Origin: Cydia pomonella
Lineage: Eukaryota > Arthropoda > Insecta > Lepidoptera > Tortricidae
Assembly (NCBI RefSeq): GCF_033807575.1
Contig: NC_084726.1
Location: forward strand, 11,780,001-11,844,000
Direction: 5' to 3'
Length of the DNA: 64,000 nucleotides
This document shows, one piece after another, positions 9,810-19,382 of this stretch (the first letter of the stretch is position 1; each line of letters opens with the position of its first letter). The position numbers were made by a program, and so were the translations under genes. The notes under the pieces were generated by a model that ran no database searches, was not told where the DNA came from, and was given only the letters and a program-made list of their open reading frames with translations.

Positions 9810-11181
9810 AAATTAAATTAAATTAAATTAAATAAACATTTATTTCAGAATTATTTCCATATTATATTATATTATATTAGTAACTTATTACCTAATAAAC
9901 TAAACCTATATTAATAACTATTTTATTTTATAATGTAGTATACTATCTCGATTGTTATGGGCATGTAGGCTGCTCCAGTACTGCCAGAAAGCGCCATCTA
10001 CCCTGTCCGCGACTGTGGCAAGGAGACTGTTGTCGCTGCCGCGCACGCGCCGCACCACCCGCTTGCGCATGATGGCGTGGAAGCCGTTGGTGCGCGCCTC
10101 CGCGAACATACCGCTAGCGCTGCAATAGCGCGGCAGCCCCAACAGCATCCTAAAAGCATTATTATATTGCACGCGCAGGGCGCTGTAAGTTTTTTGAGTA
10201 AAGTTGATCCATAGGCTGCAGGTGTAAAATGACTGACAGTACGCCTTAAAAAGGGTGATTTTAACGTTGCTAGTACACCTTGCGAACCTACGAATCAACA
10301 TATTACTTCTTACTGCCAGCGCCCTACGCTCCCTTTCTACATCTATATCATCTTTTAGCGATGCGGTTACCCAGTGTCCCAAGTACTTAAATTCTCTTAC
10401 TACTTTAAGAGGAGTGCCATTCAGTCTCACTGGAGGTAACATTTGGTCGTCTAATTTTACAGTTCTTCCCCTGAAGACCAGCAACTCACTTTTAGAGACA
10501 TTGTACTTGAGACCATGGGCTTCCGCATACCGCTCACAAACACTTACCAGCGTCCTCAGGGCGTCGATCGACGGGCTCAGCAACACCATGTCGTCTGCGT
10601 AACTGATGTTATTTACGAACGTCCCATCTATTGAACATCCGACCATAGTGTTGCTGAGCTCCTCAATCAGCCGATTGATATATAGGCTGAAGAGTCTAGG
10701 CGACGTAAGCCCCCCCTGCCTGACCCCGCACTCCAGCCTATACTCATCGGATAGCGAACCTGCCCACTTTACGACATTAGTTTGGTGGCCGTACCAAAAC
10801 CTGAACAGTTCCACCAATTCCCCGGGTAGAGACGTCTCATCGTACAGTTTTTGCCAAAGTTTGTTATAGGACACCAAATCGAAGGCTTTAGAAAGATCAA
10901 GAAAACACGCAAAAACTGGTGTTTTCCTGTCTGTGTAGTATCGGACAGTGTGCTTAAGACAAAGGAATGCCGTTTCGGTGGACAAGCCTGACCGAAATCC
11001 AAATTGTGCGTCATGAAGCCCCATGTGCTTATCCAACTGTTTGTCCAGCACACTGTCCAACACCTTTGCTACAATCGTAGCCAACGAAATGGGCCTATAA
11101 TTTTTTATGTCCGCGGTGTCTCCTGTACGGTTTTTTATAATTGGTACTACCACAGTTCTCATCATATCGCTGGGTATATAA
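9810..11181 (-). mobile_element. 5'-truncated LINE with AATTT-repeat tail
   Basis: The 3' end on the minus strand is an AATTT repeat (9810-9830) following AATAAATGTTT-like sequence. The 5' end is cut inside the RT domain at about 11181. The flanking ATTTTT (9804-9809 and 11182-11187) is the likely short target-site duplication, supported by the uninterrupted repeat X copies elsewhere. Confidence 0.75.
9918..11181 (-). pseudogene. LINE reverse transcriptase, 5'-truncated but otherwise open
   Basis: The frame (open from 11228) covers most of a reverse transcriptase. Visible motifs: VVVPIIKNRTGDTADIKNYR then PISLATIVAKVL (RT motifs 1-2), GFRSGLSTETAFL, motif A ACFLDLSKAFDLV with the catalytic Asp, motif B GVRQGGLTSPRLF, motif C NISYADDMVLL with the catalytic Asp pair, and motif E EFKYLGHWVT. 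The C-terminal block is YSALRVQYNNAFRMLLGLPR. The first ten or so codons of the open frame (MERKVQSAIKAC) lie in the flanking repeat X, so that start codon is accidental. The APE endonuclease is missing, hence inactive on its own. A second, shorter member of the same family is at 60577-61068 (YSALRVQYNDAFRMLFRLPR). Clade uncertain among CR1/Jockey/RTE-like groups. Confidence 0.85.
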
Positions 11182-11350
11182 GTATTTTTGGTACAAGCTT
11201 TTATCGCTGACTGTACTTTTCTTTCCATAGGAAAATAATACTCATCGAGGTAATTCTAACAACTCTAAACACAATTAAGTTGCGCTTTTTTATCACTGAG
11301 TTTCTATGGGCTCCTGCCTCAATCATCAGATCAGCTCGATGGTTCCATAA

Positions 11351-11545
11351 TACAAACAAACAAACATTTATTCAGCAATGAGGCCACAGGGGCACTTTTA
11401 CATGTAATTTTTTTACAATAATAAAAATAACAAAATACAATTACAAATATGGAATCAATTATATATTAGATACTTTATTAGAGATGTTTACAGTCTCTAA
11501 ATGTTGAATTACACAAAAAAAAAAACTATGTTAAAACAATTTTAT
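11351..11545 (-). repeat. LINE 3' UTR (minus) with GTTT tail
   Basis: It begins CAAACAAACAAACATTTATT (the tail on the minus strand) and contains GAGATGTTTACAGTCTCT, a small self-complementary motif. Similar motifs recur in the 3' UTR copies at 19100-19380 and 43470-43790. No coding sequence. Confidence 0.5.
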
Positions 11546-11547
11546 TC

Positions 11548-11722
11548 CATTCGGTGTCGAGACCCTTGGTCCGTGGGGCCCTGGCGCTCTGAGTCTCTTC
11601 AGAGACGCCACAGGAGATTAAAGAAATAGCAGCTTCCTCGCTCAACGCATCAGTCTAACGATCCAGCGAGGAAACGCTGCCAGCGTCTTCGGTACTATGC
11701 CGCAGGGATCATTTTAAGATTT
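11548..11722 (+). pseudogene. Relic of the 'IQRGN' module
   Basis: Plus frames give PFGVETLGPWGPGALSLF and then, after an internal loss, SSFLAQRISLTIQRGNAASV followed by FGTMPQGSF. These match the better copy at 53797-54153 (PFGVETLGPWGPSALKLF, GSFLAQRISLAIQRGNAASI). The frame is broken near 11610, where the TGD/RAG part is lost. Downstream T-rich DNA (11723-11830) resembles the 3' UTR at 54154-54260. Confidence 0.65.
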
Positions 11723-11839
11723 GTTTTAGTTTTATTTTAGATTTAATTTAGTCATATTTTAGTTTTAGTATACTTATAGTTTACATTATAAATTGTAATA
11801 ATTACTTTAAAAAAAATACAATAATGTTAAAACAAAACA

Positions 11840-11985
11840 AACAACAAAAACTAAAATTCTTTAGAGAGTCAAGTCTCTAAGTGTTAGAGATAAAAATATA
11901 TAATTTAAAAAAACGATTATTAAAATATCCTTAGAGATGTAAAGGGTCTCCAACACTTGAATTCTTATATAAATAATTGACATGA
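11840..11985 (-). repeat. Second LINE 3' UTR fragment
   Basis: Contains AGAGAGTCAAGTCTCT and TTAGAGATGTAAAGGGTCTC, the same GAGAT/GTCTC mini-hairpins as at 11351 and 19300. Non-coding and degenerate. Confidence 0.4.
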
Positions 11986-12182
11986 AATTAACAAACAGAC
12001 AAGAACTGAATGAAGTGTCTCGCGTTAATGCCACTCAAAAGTAAAGTTACATACTTATAACTGAACCATAACATGTAGCCCGTGTAAGCTTAAACAGACC
12101 GGTCTCCATATAAACAGTATATTATGACGCGTATTTCAGCCATCTCAGCCATCTGTTATATGTATGTTATAATATGTTTTTG

Positions 12183-12623
12183 CTAGTGTTGGTAGGAACT
12201 CAATTTTTTTTAGTCTAAATTGAAGAACTGGACTTGTGAGTGAGACTTCTGAGTCTTTTAAGTCCCGAGTCCAGTCCTTTATTGAGTCTTTTAAGCGCAA
12301 CTCAAAAGGACTCGAGTCTCTGAATAATGACTCAGTCAACAATTTTATAGGTTTTACCCAAACAACAGTAAAGGAAATAGGCATTATTGTATGATTTATG
12401 TTATGTACAGCCATGAATTTTACATAAACACAACGCATTTCGAAGTTATTTGTAATATAATTATAAGTTCCCCGAAAAGGACTCAAGTCTCTACAAAATA
12501 CTCGGGTCTCTAATAAGTTGAAAAGAACTCGAGTTTCGTCTTAATTATACGAGTCTGAAAAACTGAGTCGAGTCTTAAAGCAGAGGACTCAACTCAAAGG
12601 CATCCAATCTTAACCAACACTAG
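12183..12623. mobile_element. Inverted-repeat element N with GAGTC-rich interior
   Basis: The ends are inverted: CTAGTGTTGGT at 12183 and ACCAACACTAG ending 12623. The interior repeats variants of ACTCGAGTCT/GAGTCTTTTAAGTC about a dozen times (12230-12330, 12480-12600). The open frame across 12145-12486 on the minus strand looks like a by-product of this low-complexity DNA. Probably a non-autonomous DNA transposon; superfamily unknown. Confidence 0.6.
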
Positions 12624-12940
12624 TTTTTGCCCGGTATTTTGACATTCGCAGCAACAAGTAATGACGCGCTGCAAAACTTATACAGTCTGAATCCGAACGG
12701 CACCTTAAGTATCACTCTCATTTCATCTCATAAGATGATAGAAAAAACTGCTTTAAACATATTTTCAAAAAGAGCGTATGTGACAGGAACTTGCTTGTAG
12801 GATGTGACCTTTTTGTATAAAACACTGCAAAAAGTAAACGCTGGAAAATGGCGATACGAGTTATCCATTACAACTAGTAATCTTGAGCCTAATGTATAGA
12901 CCGGACCTGAATAAGAAATAATAAATATTATAAGGAATGA

Positions 12941-13240
12941 AGCGGTGGTGGCCGAGTGAATATGACGTCCGTTTTTCAATCCGGAGGTCGCGGGTTCAAA
13001 TCCTGGCTCGTACCAATGAGTTTTTCGGAACTTATGTACGAAATATCATTTGATATTTACCACTAGCTTTTCGGTGAAGAAAAACATCGTGAGGAAACCT
13101 CTGCGAAGAAATTCAAAGGTGTATGTGAACTCCCCAATCCGCAATGGGCTAGCGTGGGGACTATAGCCCGAGCCCTCTCGCACATGAGAGGAGGCCTGTG
13201 CCCAGCAGTGGGACGTATATAGGCTGAATTATTATTATTA
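12941..13240 (+). mobile_element. SINE-A copy with target-site duplication
   Basis: Full tRNA-headed SINE-A with the same 3' end as 6111-6420. ATTATAAGGAAT occurs directly before the head (about 12927-12938) and directly after the tail (about 13237-13248), which is a convincing 12-bp target-site duplication. It lacks the ATGCATC segment present in the 6111 copy. Confidence 0.85.
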
Positions 13241-13249
13241 TAAGGAATT

Positions 13250-13834
13250 GACTAAGCCCCAACACCAATAGACAATTTCATACACGTAGTACGCATAATT
13301 AGCATATCACAGAAGAAGGTCGTTCATTCATCATCTCGCAAAACCTCAAGCATTCATCACATCCGTCCAACCATCCACTCGCAAACACATCACAGTTTGG
13401 TGCTGATCCGAGGAGCGAGTTTATCAGGTGCGAGGCTTGAACAAGCGGTGATTTTCGACCGGACACAGTTCGTACTGTTGACAGCGCTAACAAATGGCGA
13501 CCACGCGGTGGAAAAAGAAATCTAAACGGTGAGGGAACATACAGACACAGCAACCGAGCTACTAGTTCGGGACAGTCAGAATCTCCACGTAAAATGCTAC
13601 TGGCTAAAGTATACAGTCTCTAATTTCGTATATAAATCTATGAAAAAGCTAGCCCTGACTATGAAAAGAGCACATAATCCTTTCTATCAAAACCAGTCCA
13701 TCGATACTTAAACGTTTTTACCGTCCATGACCATGTTATGTAGGCACTATCACTAACAATCGTATTTTTAGAATATCCTTTAAGTTTGATTAAATTCGAA
13801 TTTAAACTGTCGTGAGACATTCTAACTTTAAACT
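13250..13834. other. Unassigned stretch
   Basis: No recognised gene or repeat. The 84-codon minus frame (13299-13553) and 60-codon plus frame (13529-13711) have no domain or context support. Confidence 0.4.
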
Positions 13835-14205
13835 AATTTTACGATTCACGCTCACGTGTTTGTCATTCGCGCGCAGGTTTCAGAGAGCCTAGGTCTCCTT
13901 TCTCAAGCACTTACAGTGTCTGCAGCGTTCACGACAACCGACCTTCGAGCGTGTTTCGGCCGTGCTTCGACAGTGCTACAGTCGTGCTTCGGCCGTACTT
14001 CAGCCGTGCTTCGGCCGTGCTTCAGTCGTGCTTCAGCCGTGCTTCGGCCGTGCTTCAGCCGTGCTTCAGCCGTGCTGCGGCCGTGTTTCGGCCGTATTTC
14101 GGCCGTCGTAAACGCTGCTCGCACTGTTAGTGCTTGAGAAAGGAGACCTAAGCTCTCTGAAACATGCCGCGCGAGTGTCTACAAACACGTGTCAACCGTA
14201 AAATT
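13835..14205. mobile_element. Foldback element with an internal 11-bp satellite
   Basis: The arms 13835-13935 and 14103-14205 are inverted copies of about 100 bp sharing TTTCAGAGAGC, TAGGTCTCCTTTCTCAAGCA and GCAGCGTT. They enclose about 14 tandem units of an 11-mer (consensus GTGCTTCGGCC / GTGCTTCAGCC) at 13951-14105. A truncated second copy at 18998-19099 keeps the left arm and the first GTGCTTCG. Because 11 is not a multiple of 3, both strands give open repeating frames (13856-14137 plus, 13903-14124 minus); I regard these as non-genic. Confidence 0.75.
13951..14105. repeat. 11-bp tandem repeat, about 14 units
   Basis: Units vary at two or three positions (GTGTTTCGGCC, GTGCTTCGACA, GTACTTCAGCC, GTGCTGCGGCC). 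Edge units are the most diverged, as expected for unequal crossing-over or slippage acting on the centre. Confidence 0.85.
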
Positions 14206-14461
14206 AATTTAATTTTTGATTAAATCTTCACGATTTTAGCCCGACTATGGGAAGTACTATCAGTTGCCATCCGATATGTCGGAGCGGCCAAAGTACTCAC
14301 AAATATCTGAACAAGACTTCTGTTACAAGATTTAATGTATTTAAGACTTAGAGTATGCCTGAAGATATGACATATATGACAGAATTTGCACATATTGTGA
14401 CAATTATCACACAAGCTACGAGCTCTCATTTAAATCTAAACCATAGTATCAAGTTTTTAAA

Positions 14462-14868
14462 TAGCGGTGGTGGCCTAATGGATATGACGTCCGACTTTCA
14501 ATCCGGAGGTCGCGGGTTCAAATCCTGGCTAGTACCTATAAGTATTTCGGAACTTATGTACGAAATATCAGAATCAGAATAATTTATTTTGCTAGAACAT
14601 TACATAGATATTAAAATTTGTCATGTCAGTAGGTAGATAGGTTACATGAATGCATGTTCTGCCGCACTTGGCATGCAAAACTTACACTAGATAATAGGTG
14701 TGATTTGATATTCACCACTAGCTTTTCGGTGAAGGAGAAAAGGTGTATGTGAAGTCCCCAACCGGCACTGGGCCATCGTTGGCACTAAAGCCCAAGCCCT
14801 CTCGCGCATGAGAGGAGGCCTGTGCCCAGCAGTGGGACGTATATAGGCTGAATTATTATATTTATATT
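14462..14868 (+). mobile_element. SINE-A copy interrupted by a short insertion
   Basis: The head (14462) runs to GTACGAAATATCA and the 3' half resumes at ATTTGATATTCACCACTAGC (about 14702). The 130-bp insert between them starts GAATCAGAATAATTTATTTT, which on the minus strand looks like a LINE 3' end with an ATTCTG tail. The GAGGAAACC...AATTCAAA portion of the SINE is also missing. Confidence 0.75.
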
Positions 14869-14869
14869 A

Positions 14870-15319
14870 GTATTATATCATAGTATCTACTTCAAAATAC
14901 GAGTGAAAATGTTTCAACATTTAAAAATAAAGGAATGTTTCACATATTTTAATAAACTTTATTTCAAACACAAAGTACGATGCGAATATTAAGCTTAACA
15001 GAAAGCTTTATTCAAAAACATTTATAATGTATGCAGTTTAGTTTTTTCTTTGTTTTGCTCTCGCAGCTTAACATTTCAACCTATTTATAGAGACCGCATT
15101 TTGAAATAAAATAATAATACATTACTATGAAGTCCGGGAAATAGAGCATTGCCGGCGCAGTGTGATATAAAGGCCCGAGCGATGCGAGGCAGTTTTTGAC
15201 CCTGGCTAATGTTTCTCCGCGGACTTCAGTTGTGGTGTAATTAATAATGAATACAGACCGACTGACTTCTACTTACTAATATTACACACTTAGACTTTTA
15301 AATAGGGAAAGACCTATGA
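14870..15319. other. Mostly unassigned; minus-strand LINE-like 3' end
   Basis: 14947-15020 contains AATAAACTTTATTTCAAACA and a second CTTTATTC block, which resemble minus-strand LINE polyadenylation regions. No ORF or defined boundary. Confidence 0.3.
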
Positions 15320-15745
15320 CTAGGGTTGCCAACCATCCCTCACCACGCGGGACGTCCCGCTTCTGGAGCCCTAAAGTATGCGTCCCGCAAAGGGTCTGTG
15401 CGGGACGCCGATTGTCTCGTATTCTGGCTAGACTAGATTCTGATTATAAGCACTGAAACGGAGGTACGGTTGCGCGGCACGGCACCAGCGCATGATTTTA
15501 ATTAGAAATCTTCAGGGATAAAACCGGTCTATACTAATATCTAAACTATTATCTTTATTGTTTATGCCATAAAATTTATATGCTAGTGTGCTAGAAATAT
15601 TTAGAAAGCCTACCTTGGTTCTATTTTTCATGCCTTTCAATACGTTGACGGCCAATAGGTATACCTTTCCCACTTAGGCCGGGCGAAGGAGTCCCGCTTT
15701 GTATACCCAAGTCCCGCAAATTGATCGCAAATGTACCGCAAAACT
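15320..15745. repeat. CCCGC-rich interspersed repeat
   Basis: Starts AGGGTTGCCAACCATCCC and contains several GGGACGTCCCGC/AGTCCCGC motifs at 15350-15410 and again at 15690-15720, with AT-rich DNA between. The GTCCCG motifs resemble 7432-7515. Ends not resolved. Confidence 0.4.
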
Positions 15746-16528
15746 ACCTATGACCCTTCTGGCCGCCGGCAACTCTTTTGCCCTCCGGCGTCCATGCGGT
15801 AGTTATGGGCATAATCTCCTTTGACCAGACAATAAAAAAGAGGCCGTTTTATGAACAAAAGGCCTATCATTTCTGTTTTTACAGTTTTAACCCATTTTTG
15901 GGTCATGTAAAACATGCCCGCACCCAAAACTCCGGGGTATGATAATAACTGAATTTAAACTAACATTTATAGTTAATTTGTTTTACATGGGGGCAAAGTT
16001 GTTGTTTATTTTTAACCCGAACAAGCGAAAGAATTCAAAATTGCAAAGTTTTCATTCAAGGATTTCAAAAGTGGAATCTTGAGCATAGCGAGGGTTTAAA
16101 GGCACCAGGGTTAAACTTTGCCACCGAGTGACACACAAAATTTTTCGCCACACCAACAACGCAAGGAAAATACTCAACTGTATATCAAAATCTATTCAAA
16201 ATTAATTTTATTAGGTAAATACTTATTATTTAAAACTCAATTCTACCAGCTAACATAAGGACACAAATCAAAATTTGCGTTTGATCACATGTGGATAAAA
16301 TGCAACTTTCTCGTCGGTTTTTGGACAAGCAAGATGGCCTTTACCAGCTGATGTGGAAAAAACTAATTTTACCGTTTATTTATTTATTTATTTATGTTCA
16401 GGAGAACCAACAGCTTTAAACTTACAATAGGACAACAAGATTAATACAGAGAGCCAATTACAGGAACTCACAAGTAATTACAAAGTATATTTAAAAAAAA
16501 TGCTAACACTGACGCACACACACATGCG
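15746..16528. other. Unassigned stretch with repeat echoes
   Basis: 16030-16150 (GAATCTTGAGCATAGCGAGG) resembles 46370-46490 (TTGAGCGTTGCGAGGGTTTC), so it is part of a dispersed family. 16378-16510 starts with TTTATTTATTTATTTATGTT, a likely minus-strand LINE tail. No gene. Confidence 0.4.
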
Positions 16529-17067
16529 TAGGGTCTCCTGTTCAACAGTTAACCATGTGGACACAGTTAACCATCGCTATAATTTGCAAACGCGATGTTG
16601 CCACTTCGTGCAGCGCCGCGCGGTGAATGACGGAATAGCCCCTCTCCCCCGTCCCCAGTTTGCCGCGAGCTAGCGTGCGCGCCGGTTGTGTGAAGAACGA
16701 TTTTGTGTTTTTTTAATGAAGACACGTGAAAAAACAACGTGAGTACTTTTTCTCTTTACTCGTTTTAGCTTAGCATCACATAGATACTTATATGTTCGTT
16801 GTGTAGACTAACTAAACATGTTCCATCTGGTAAAGTACTTGTGTGCGTAGTGACGCTCATTTAAAAATGAGGTTTGCGTAACGGCTTCGGGAGTGGGGTG
16901 GTCTACAATTAACCAAAACGGTACGTTCTACAGTTAACCATGGTTAACTGTGTACTAACTATGGTTAATTGTGTACCGCATGAGATTAATTGTGTACCAT
17001 ACCCCAATTATTTGTAAAGCTTTATTTGTTTGCAGGTTTTTTCAATTTTGATTTAATTTATTTTTAG

Positions 17068-17496
17068 ATGGGGCGTAGTAAGCAACCAGAACGAAAGAAA
17101 GGAGGCCATTCCGCAGATGACATGAAGAAGGCTATAGAATGTGGGGGAAGTAGTACTGGATGGGAGCTTTGAACCAATACCTCGAGATCCAAAGGAAAAT
17201 GAATTCGTGCTAGTCTTATTTCCATTGAAGAAAACCTTTGTCTGGCAAAAATTTTAGAAAAAATCGATGACAACGATGATGATTCCGATTTCTTTGTAAG
17301 CTTTTTGAGGCTTAAAAATAAGACGCACCAAACATTTTGCGAGCCTTTGGTACCTGACAATGCGGGTATTCGAGTACGGGATATTAAATATATATTGCCT
17401 GATCCAAAAATTATGGGCAGCAGCCGCAGGCAAATGTCCTTTTCATTTAATCCATTTAGTTTCATTATAATCTTCTTATTAATTATTGGCACGTAA
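17068..17496 (+). pseudogene. Pogo/Tigger-type transposase remnant, DDE core deleted
   Basis: The first frame (17068-17172) reads MGRSKQPERKKGGHSADDMK then KAIECGG. This resembles the N-terminal psq-type helix-turn-helix of pogo/Tigger/jerky-like transposases (MGR...R.RG....EDM..AI). The next frames give VVLDGSFEPIPRDPKENEFV and, after a frame change at about 17255, DFFVSFLRLKNKTHQTF then CEPLVPDNAGIRVRDIKYIL and PDPKI. These match the C-terminal tail of lepidopteran pogo-like proteins (V.FLR......F..P..PD...V...DI..ILP.P). About 300-400 residues that would hold the DNA-binding second half and the catalytic D-D-D/E are missing, and at least two frames are used. Assignment is by pattern only. 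The C-terminal region overlaps the left arm of an inverted duplication (17450-17577). Confidence 0.6.
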
Positions 17497-17967
17497 TCAG
17501 TCTCAAATCAGTGTTTTAAAATACTAATAAGCCTCATATTTATAATAATTGGCCTTTATAAACTTATTAATCAACAAACTTCTTAAAAATCTTCTTAAAA
17601 TCTTATTAATTATGTATATACTTAATGTTCACTTTGATATGTCGAAATTGAATTTGCGTTAAAGATTTAGGTTGAAGTAGCCTGCAATACTATGTTTTGT
17701 TGATTCTTAAGGTCTAGTCCGTCCGTAAGTAAGACTTTTTTCTATGACACTGATTTGAGACTGACTTTGTGCCAATAAATAATTAGTAGTTAGATTATAA
17801 TGAAACTATTTGGAACTCTTTAGCTGTCAGTGCTATATTTTTGTTGATTAATAAGTTTATAAAGGCCAATTATTATAAATATGAGGCTTATTAGTATTTT
17901 AAAACACTGATTTGAGACTGATTACGTGCCAATAATTAATAAGAAGATTATAATGAAACTAAATGGA
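17450..17967. repeat. Large inverted duplication inside the pogo-like element
   Basis: 17450-17577 and 17842-17967 are inverted copies of about 127 bp with almost no mismatch, e.g. CAGTCTCAAATCAGTG against CACTGATTTGAGACTG. A third, shorter inverted copy is at 17741-17812 and is more diverged. The left arm includes the 3' end of the transposase remnant. Transcripts would form a long hairpin. Confidence 0.8.
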
Positions 17968-18836
17968 TCTCCATAGTCGTATGTCCTATTAAGCGTATAA
18001 GTTAGTTCTAATTTTATATTTAAGAAGTCAAAACTCACTCATATTGATATAATTATAATAAAAAACGCTTTTGATATCATTAATGTTTCAAAACTTTAAG
18101 TTAAATTGTTAAATTCATAAACACTTTATTTTGTTCCTAACTAACGTAAGAAGATTATGTTTTTTTGTTGATTTTGTCGAATGTACCCTTTATTTCAAAA
18201 TAAAAGCCAAATATTATAACGAATGGGGTTATTATTTCAAAATAAATAATTATTCATATTGAGTGATTAACTGTGTACGCCATGGTTAATTGTAGCATAC
18301 CCCCCCGGTTAATAGTGTACTAGGGGGTGGACACAGTTAGCCATTTCCCATTTTTTTTTAAAACATGACTTTCTCAAGAACTGTTAAGTATACGAAATAT
18401 TCTTAAATGCCAAATTGTAGCCAGATAACTTACCTTTCGGTAAAAGTAGAAAAAAGTTGGCTCTGATTGACCTATTACGCGGTGTGATGCTTTGAATATT
18501 AGGTGGTTAACTGTTGAACAGGTGACCCTACAAAGTGAGAAAAAAAAACACAATTGAAAATGAAAATACATAGAAGCCATTAAAATAGACCCTAGGTTTG
18601 GAAACACTTAGTTCATTAGCGCCCAGAATAATTGAGGTCTCAAAGTTCGAAAGAAAAAAGAACATACAGTAAAATATATCAGATGTTAATGCTGATAAAG
18701 CATATTTTAAAGTTCATATCGAGGCGCTAATGCACTAGGTTGATGAATAAAATGCATTTAATCGCCTAATGAAAACTTAATAAAGAAACAAAAACATAAA
18801 ACAGTATACATATACAATAATACAGAGAAAGAAAGC

Positions 18837-18974
18837 TCACATAAAACACCGCTTAACCAGACTATGCCTCACATTAGGAACTTTACAATTGAATATGTCA
18901 ATATCAAGTTCCTTCGACAACTCATTTAGCTTCCGACTCGCGCGAACCAGGAAGCTATTCTGCCTATACTTGGA
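18837..18974 (-). pseudogene. LINE ORF2 C-terminal relic
   Basis: The minus frame reads SKYRQNSFLVRASRKLNELS, then KELDIDIFNCKVPNVRHSLV, KRCFM and a stop at 18837-18839. The R.NSFLVRA.R.LN.L.....IDIF......R..L block ends many Jockey-type ORF2 proteins; the relic at 52402-52572 has the same ending (SEVDIFNCSIYDVKKAF). AT-rich DNA to about 18740 is its 3' UTR. No catalytic region survives. Confidence 0.65.
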
Positions 18975-18997
18975 GGATACAGTTTTTATAGATATTA

Positions 18998-19099
18998 CAC
19001 TCTCGTGTTTCAATCACTCACGCGACATGTTTCGCAGAGCTTAGGTATCTTTTCTCAACCACTAACATTACGAGCAGCGTTAACGACGACCGTGCTTCG
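18998..19099 (+). mobile_element. Truncated copy of the satellite-bearing foldback
   Basis: Aligns with the left arm of 13835-14105: CTCGTGTTTCAAT, TCGCAGAGCTTAGGTATCTT, CTAACATTACGAGCAGCGTT, then GACCGTGCTTCG, which is the first satellite unit. It is cut there by the LINE 3' end at 19100. Confidence 0.65.
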
Positions 19100-19380
19100 A
19101 AATTCAAAATTAAAATTTTCAAAATTCAACAATTTATTCTACAAGTAGGTCTCAAGGCCTCTTTTACAAGTCAGTACAACATTATAGTAACATCATATAG
19201 TGACATGAAAAATACATAACAACATTTATAAATACAACAGCCAATGCTTGGGTAAACATTACATTATAATAATCTTAAAATAAATAATTACTACAATACA
19301 AGAGAGATGTATAGTCTCTATGGTTAAAAATACATTAAATCTGGAGATGTAAAAGGTCCCCAATCTCAGAGTTACTCTGG
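19100..19380 (-). repeat. LINE 3' UTR (minus) with TTTTGAA tail
   Basis: The inverse of 43470-43790. Both have the tail TTTTGAATTTTGAAT, AAAAGAGGCCTTGAGACC-like sequence, GTTGTATTTATAAATGTTGT and the mini-hairpins AGAGATGTATAGTCTCT and GGAGATGTAAAAGGTCCCC. No coding sequence. Insertion truncated the foldback on its left. Confidence 0.7.
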
Positions 19381-19382
19381 CT

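Larger units (their letters stand above)
9783..11350. repeat. Repeat X copy 2, interrupted by a LINE
   Basis: 9783-9809 (TTTTTGACAAAAACTTCATT) and 11182-11350 (TCGCTGACTGTACTTTTCTT onward) are the two halves of repeat X; in copies 1 and 3 these halves are adjacent. The LINE 9810-11181 sits between them, flanked by ATTTTT on both sides. The right end is cut off by another LINE tail at about 11351. Confidence 0.75.
16529..18530 (+). mobile_element. Pogo-like DNA transposon, internally deleted (2.0 kb)
   Basis: The ends are inverted repeats sharing CCTGTTCAACAGTTAACCA (16536-16554, complement 18504-18522) with GGGTC outside them and TA at both outer limits. Copies of GTTAACTGTGTAC/GTTAATTGTGTACC cluster near the ends (16559-16577, 16900-16999, 18265-18345) in both orientations, like subterminal transposase-binding repeats. 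The interior has transposase remnants at 17068-17496 without the DDE catalytic core. A putative 5' exon/intron arrangement is visible: CAAC|GTGAGT at 16738 and TTTATTTTTAG before the ATG at 17068. The element should be non-autonomous. Confidence 0.75.

Noticed and set aside
10255..10602. Plus-strand ORF opposite the LINE
   Set aside because: Antisense to the RT frame of 9918-11181; no independent support.
12145..12486. 113-codon minus-strand ORF
   Set aside because: It lies in the GAGTC-rich inverted-repeat element and has no protein features.
13951..14105. CRISPR-like array
   Set aside because: Units are contiguous 11-mers without spacers, in a eukaryotic context.
13856..14137. Repeat-protein ORFs on both strands
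   Set aside because: They arise because the 11-bp satellite is read in frame on both strands; no start context, conservation or domain supports them.
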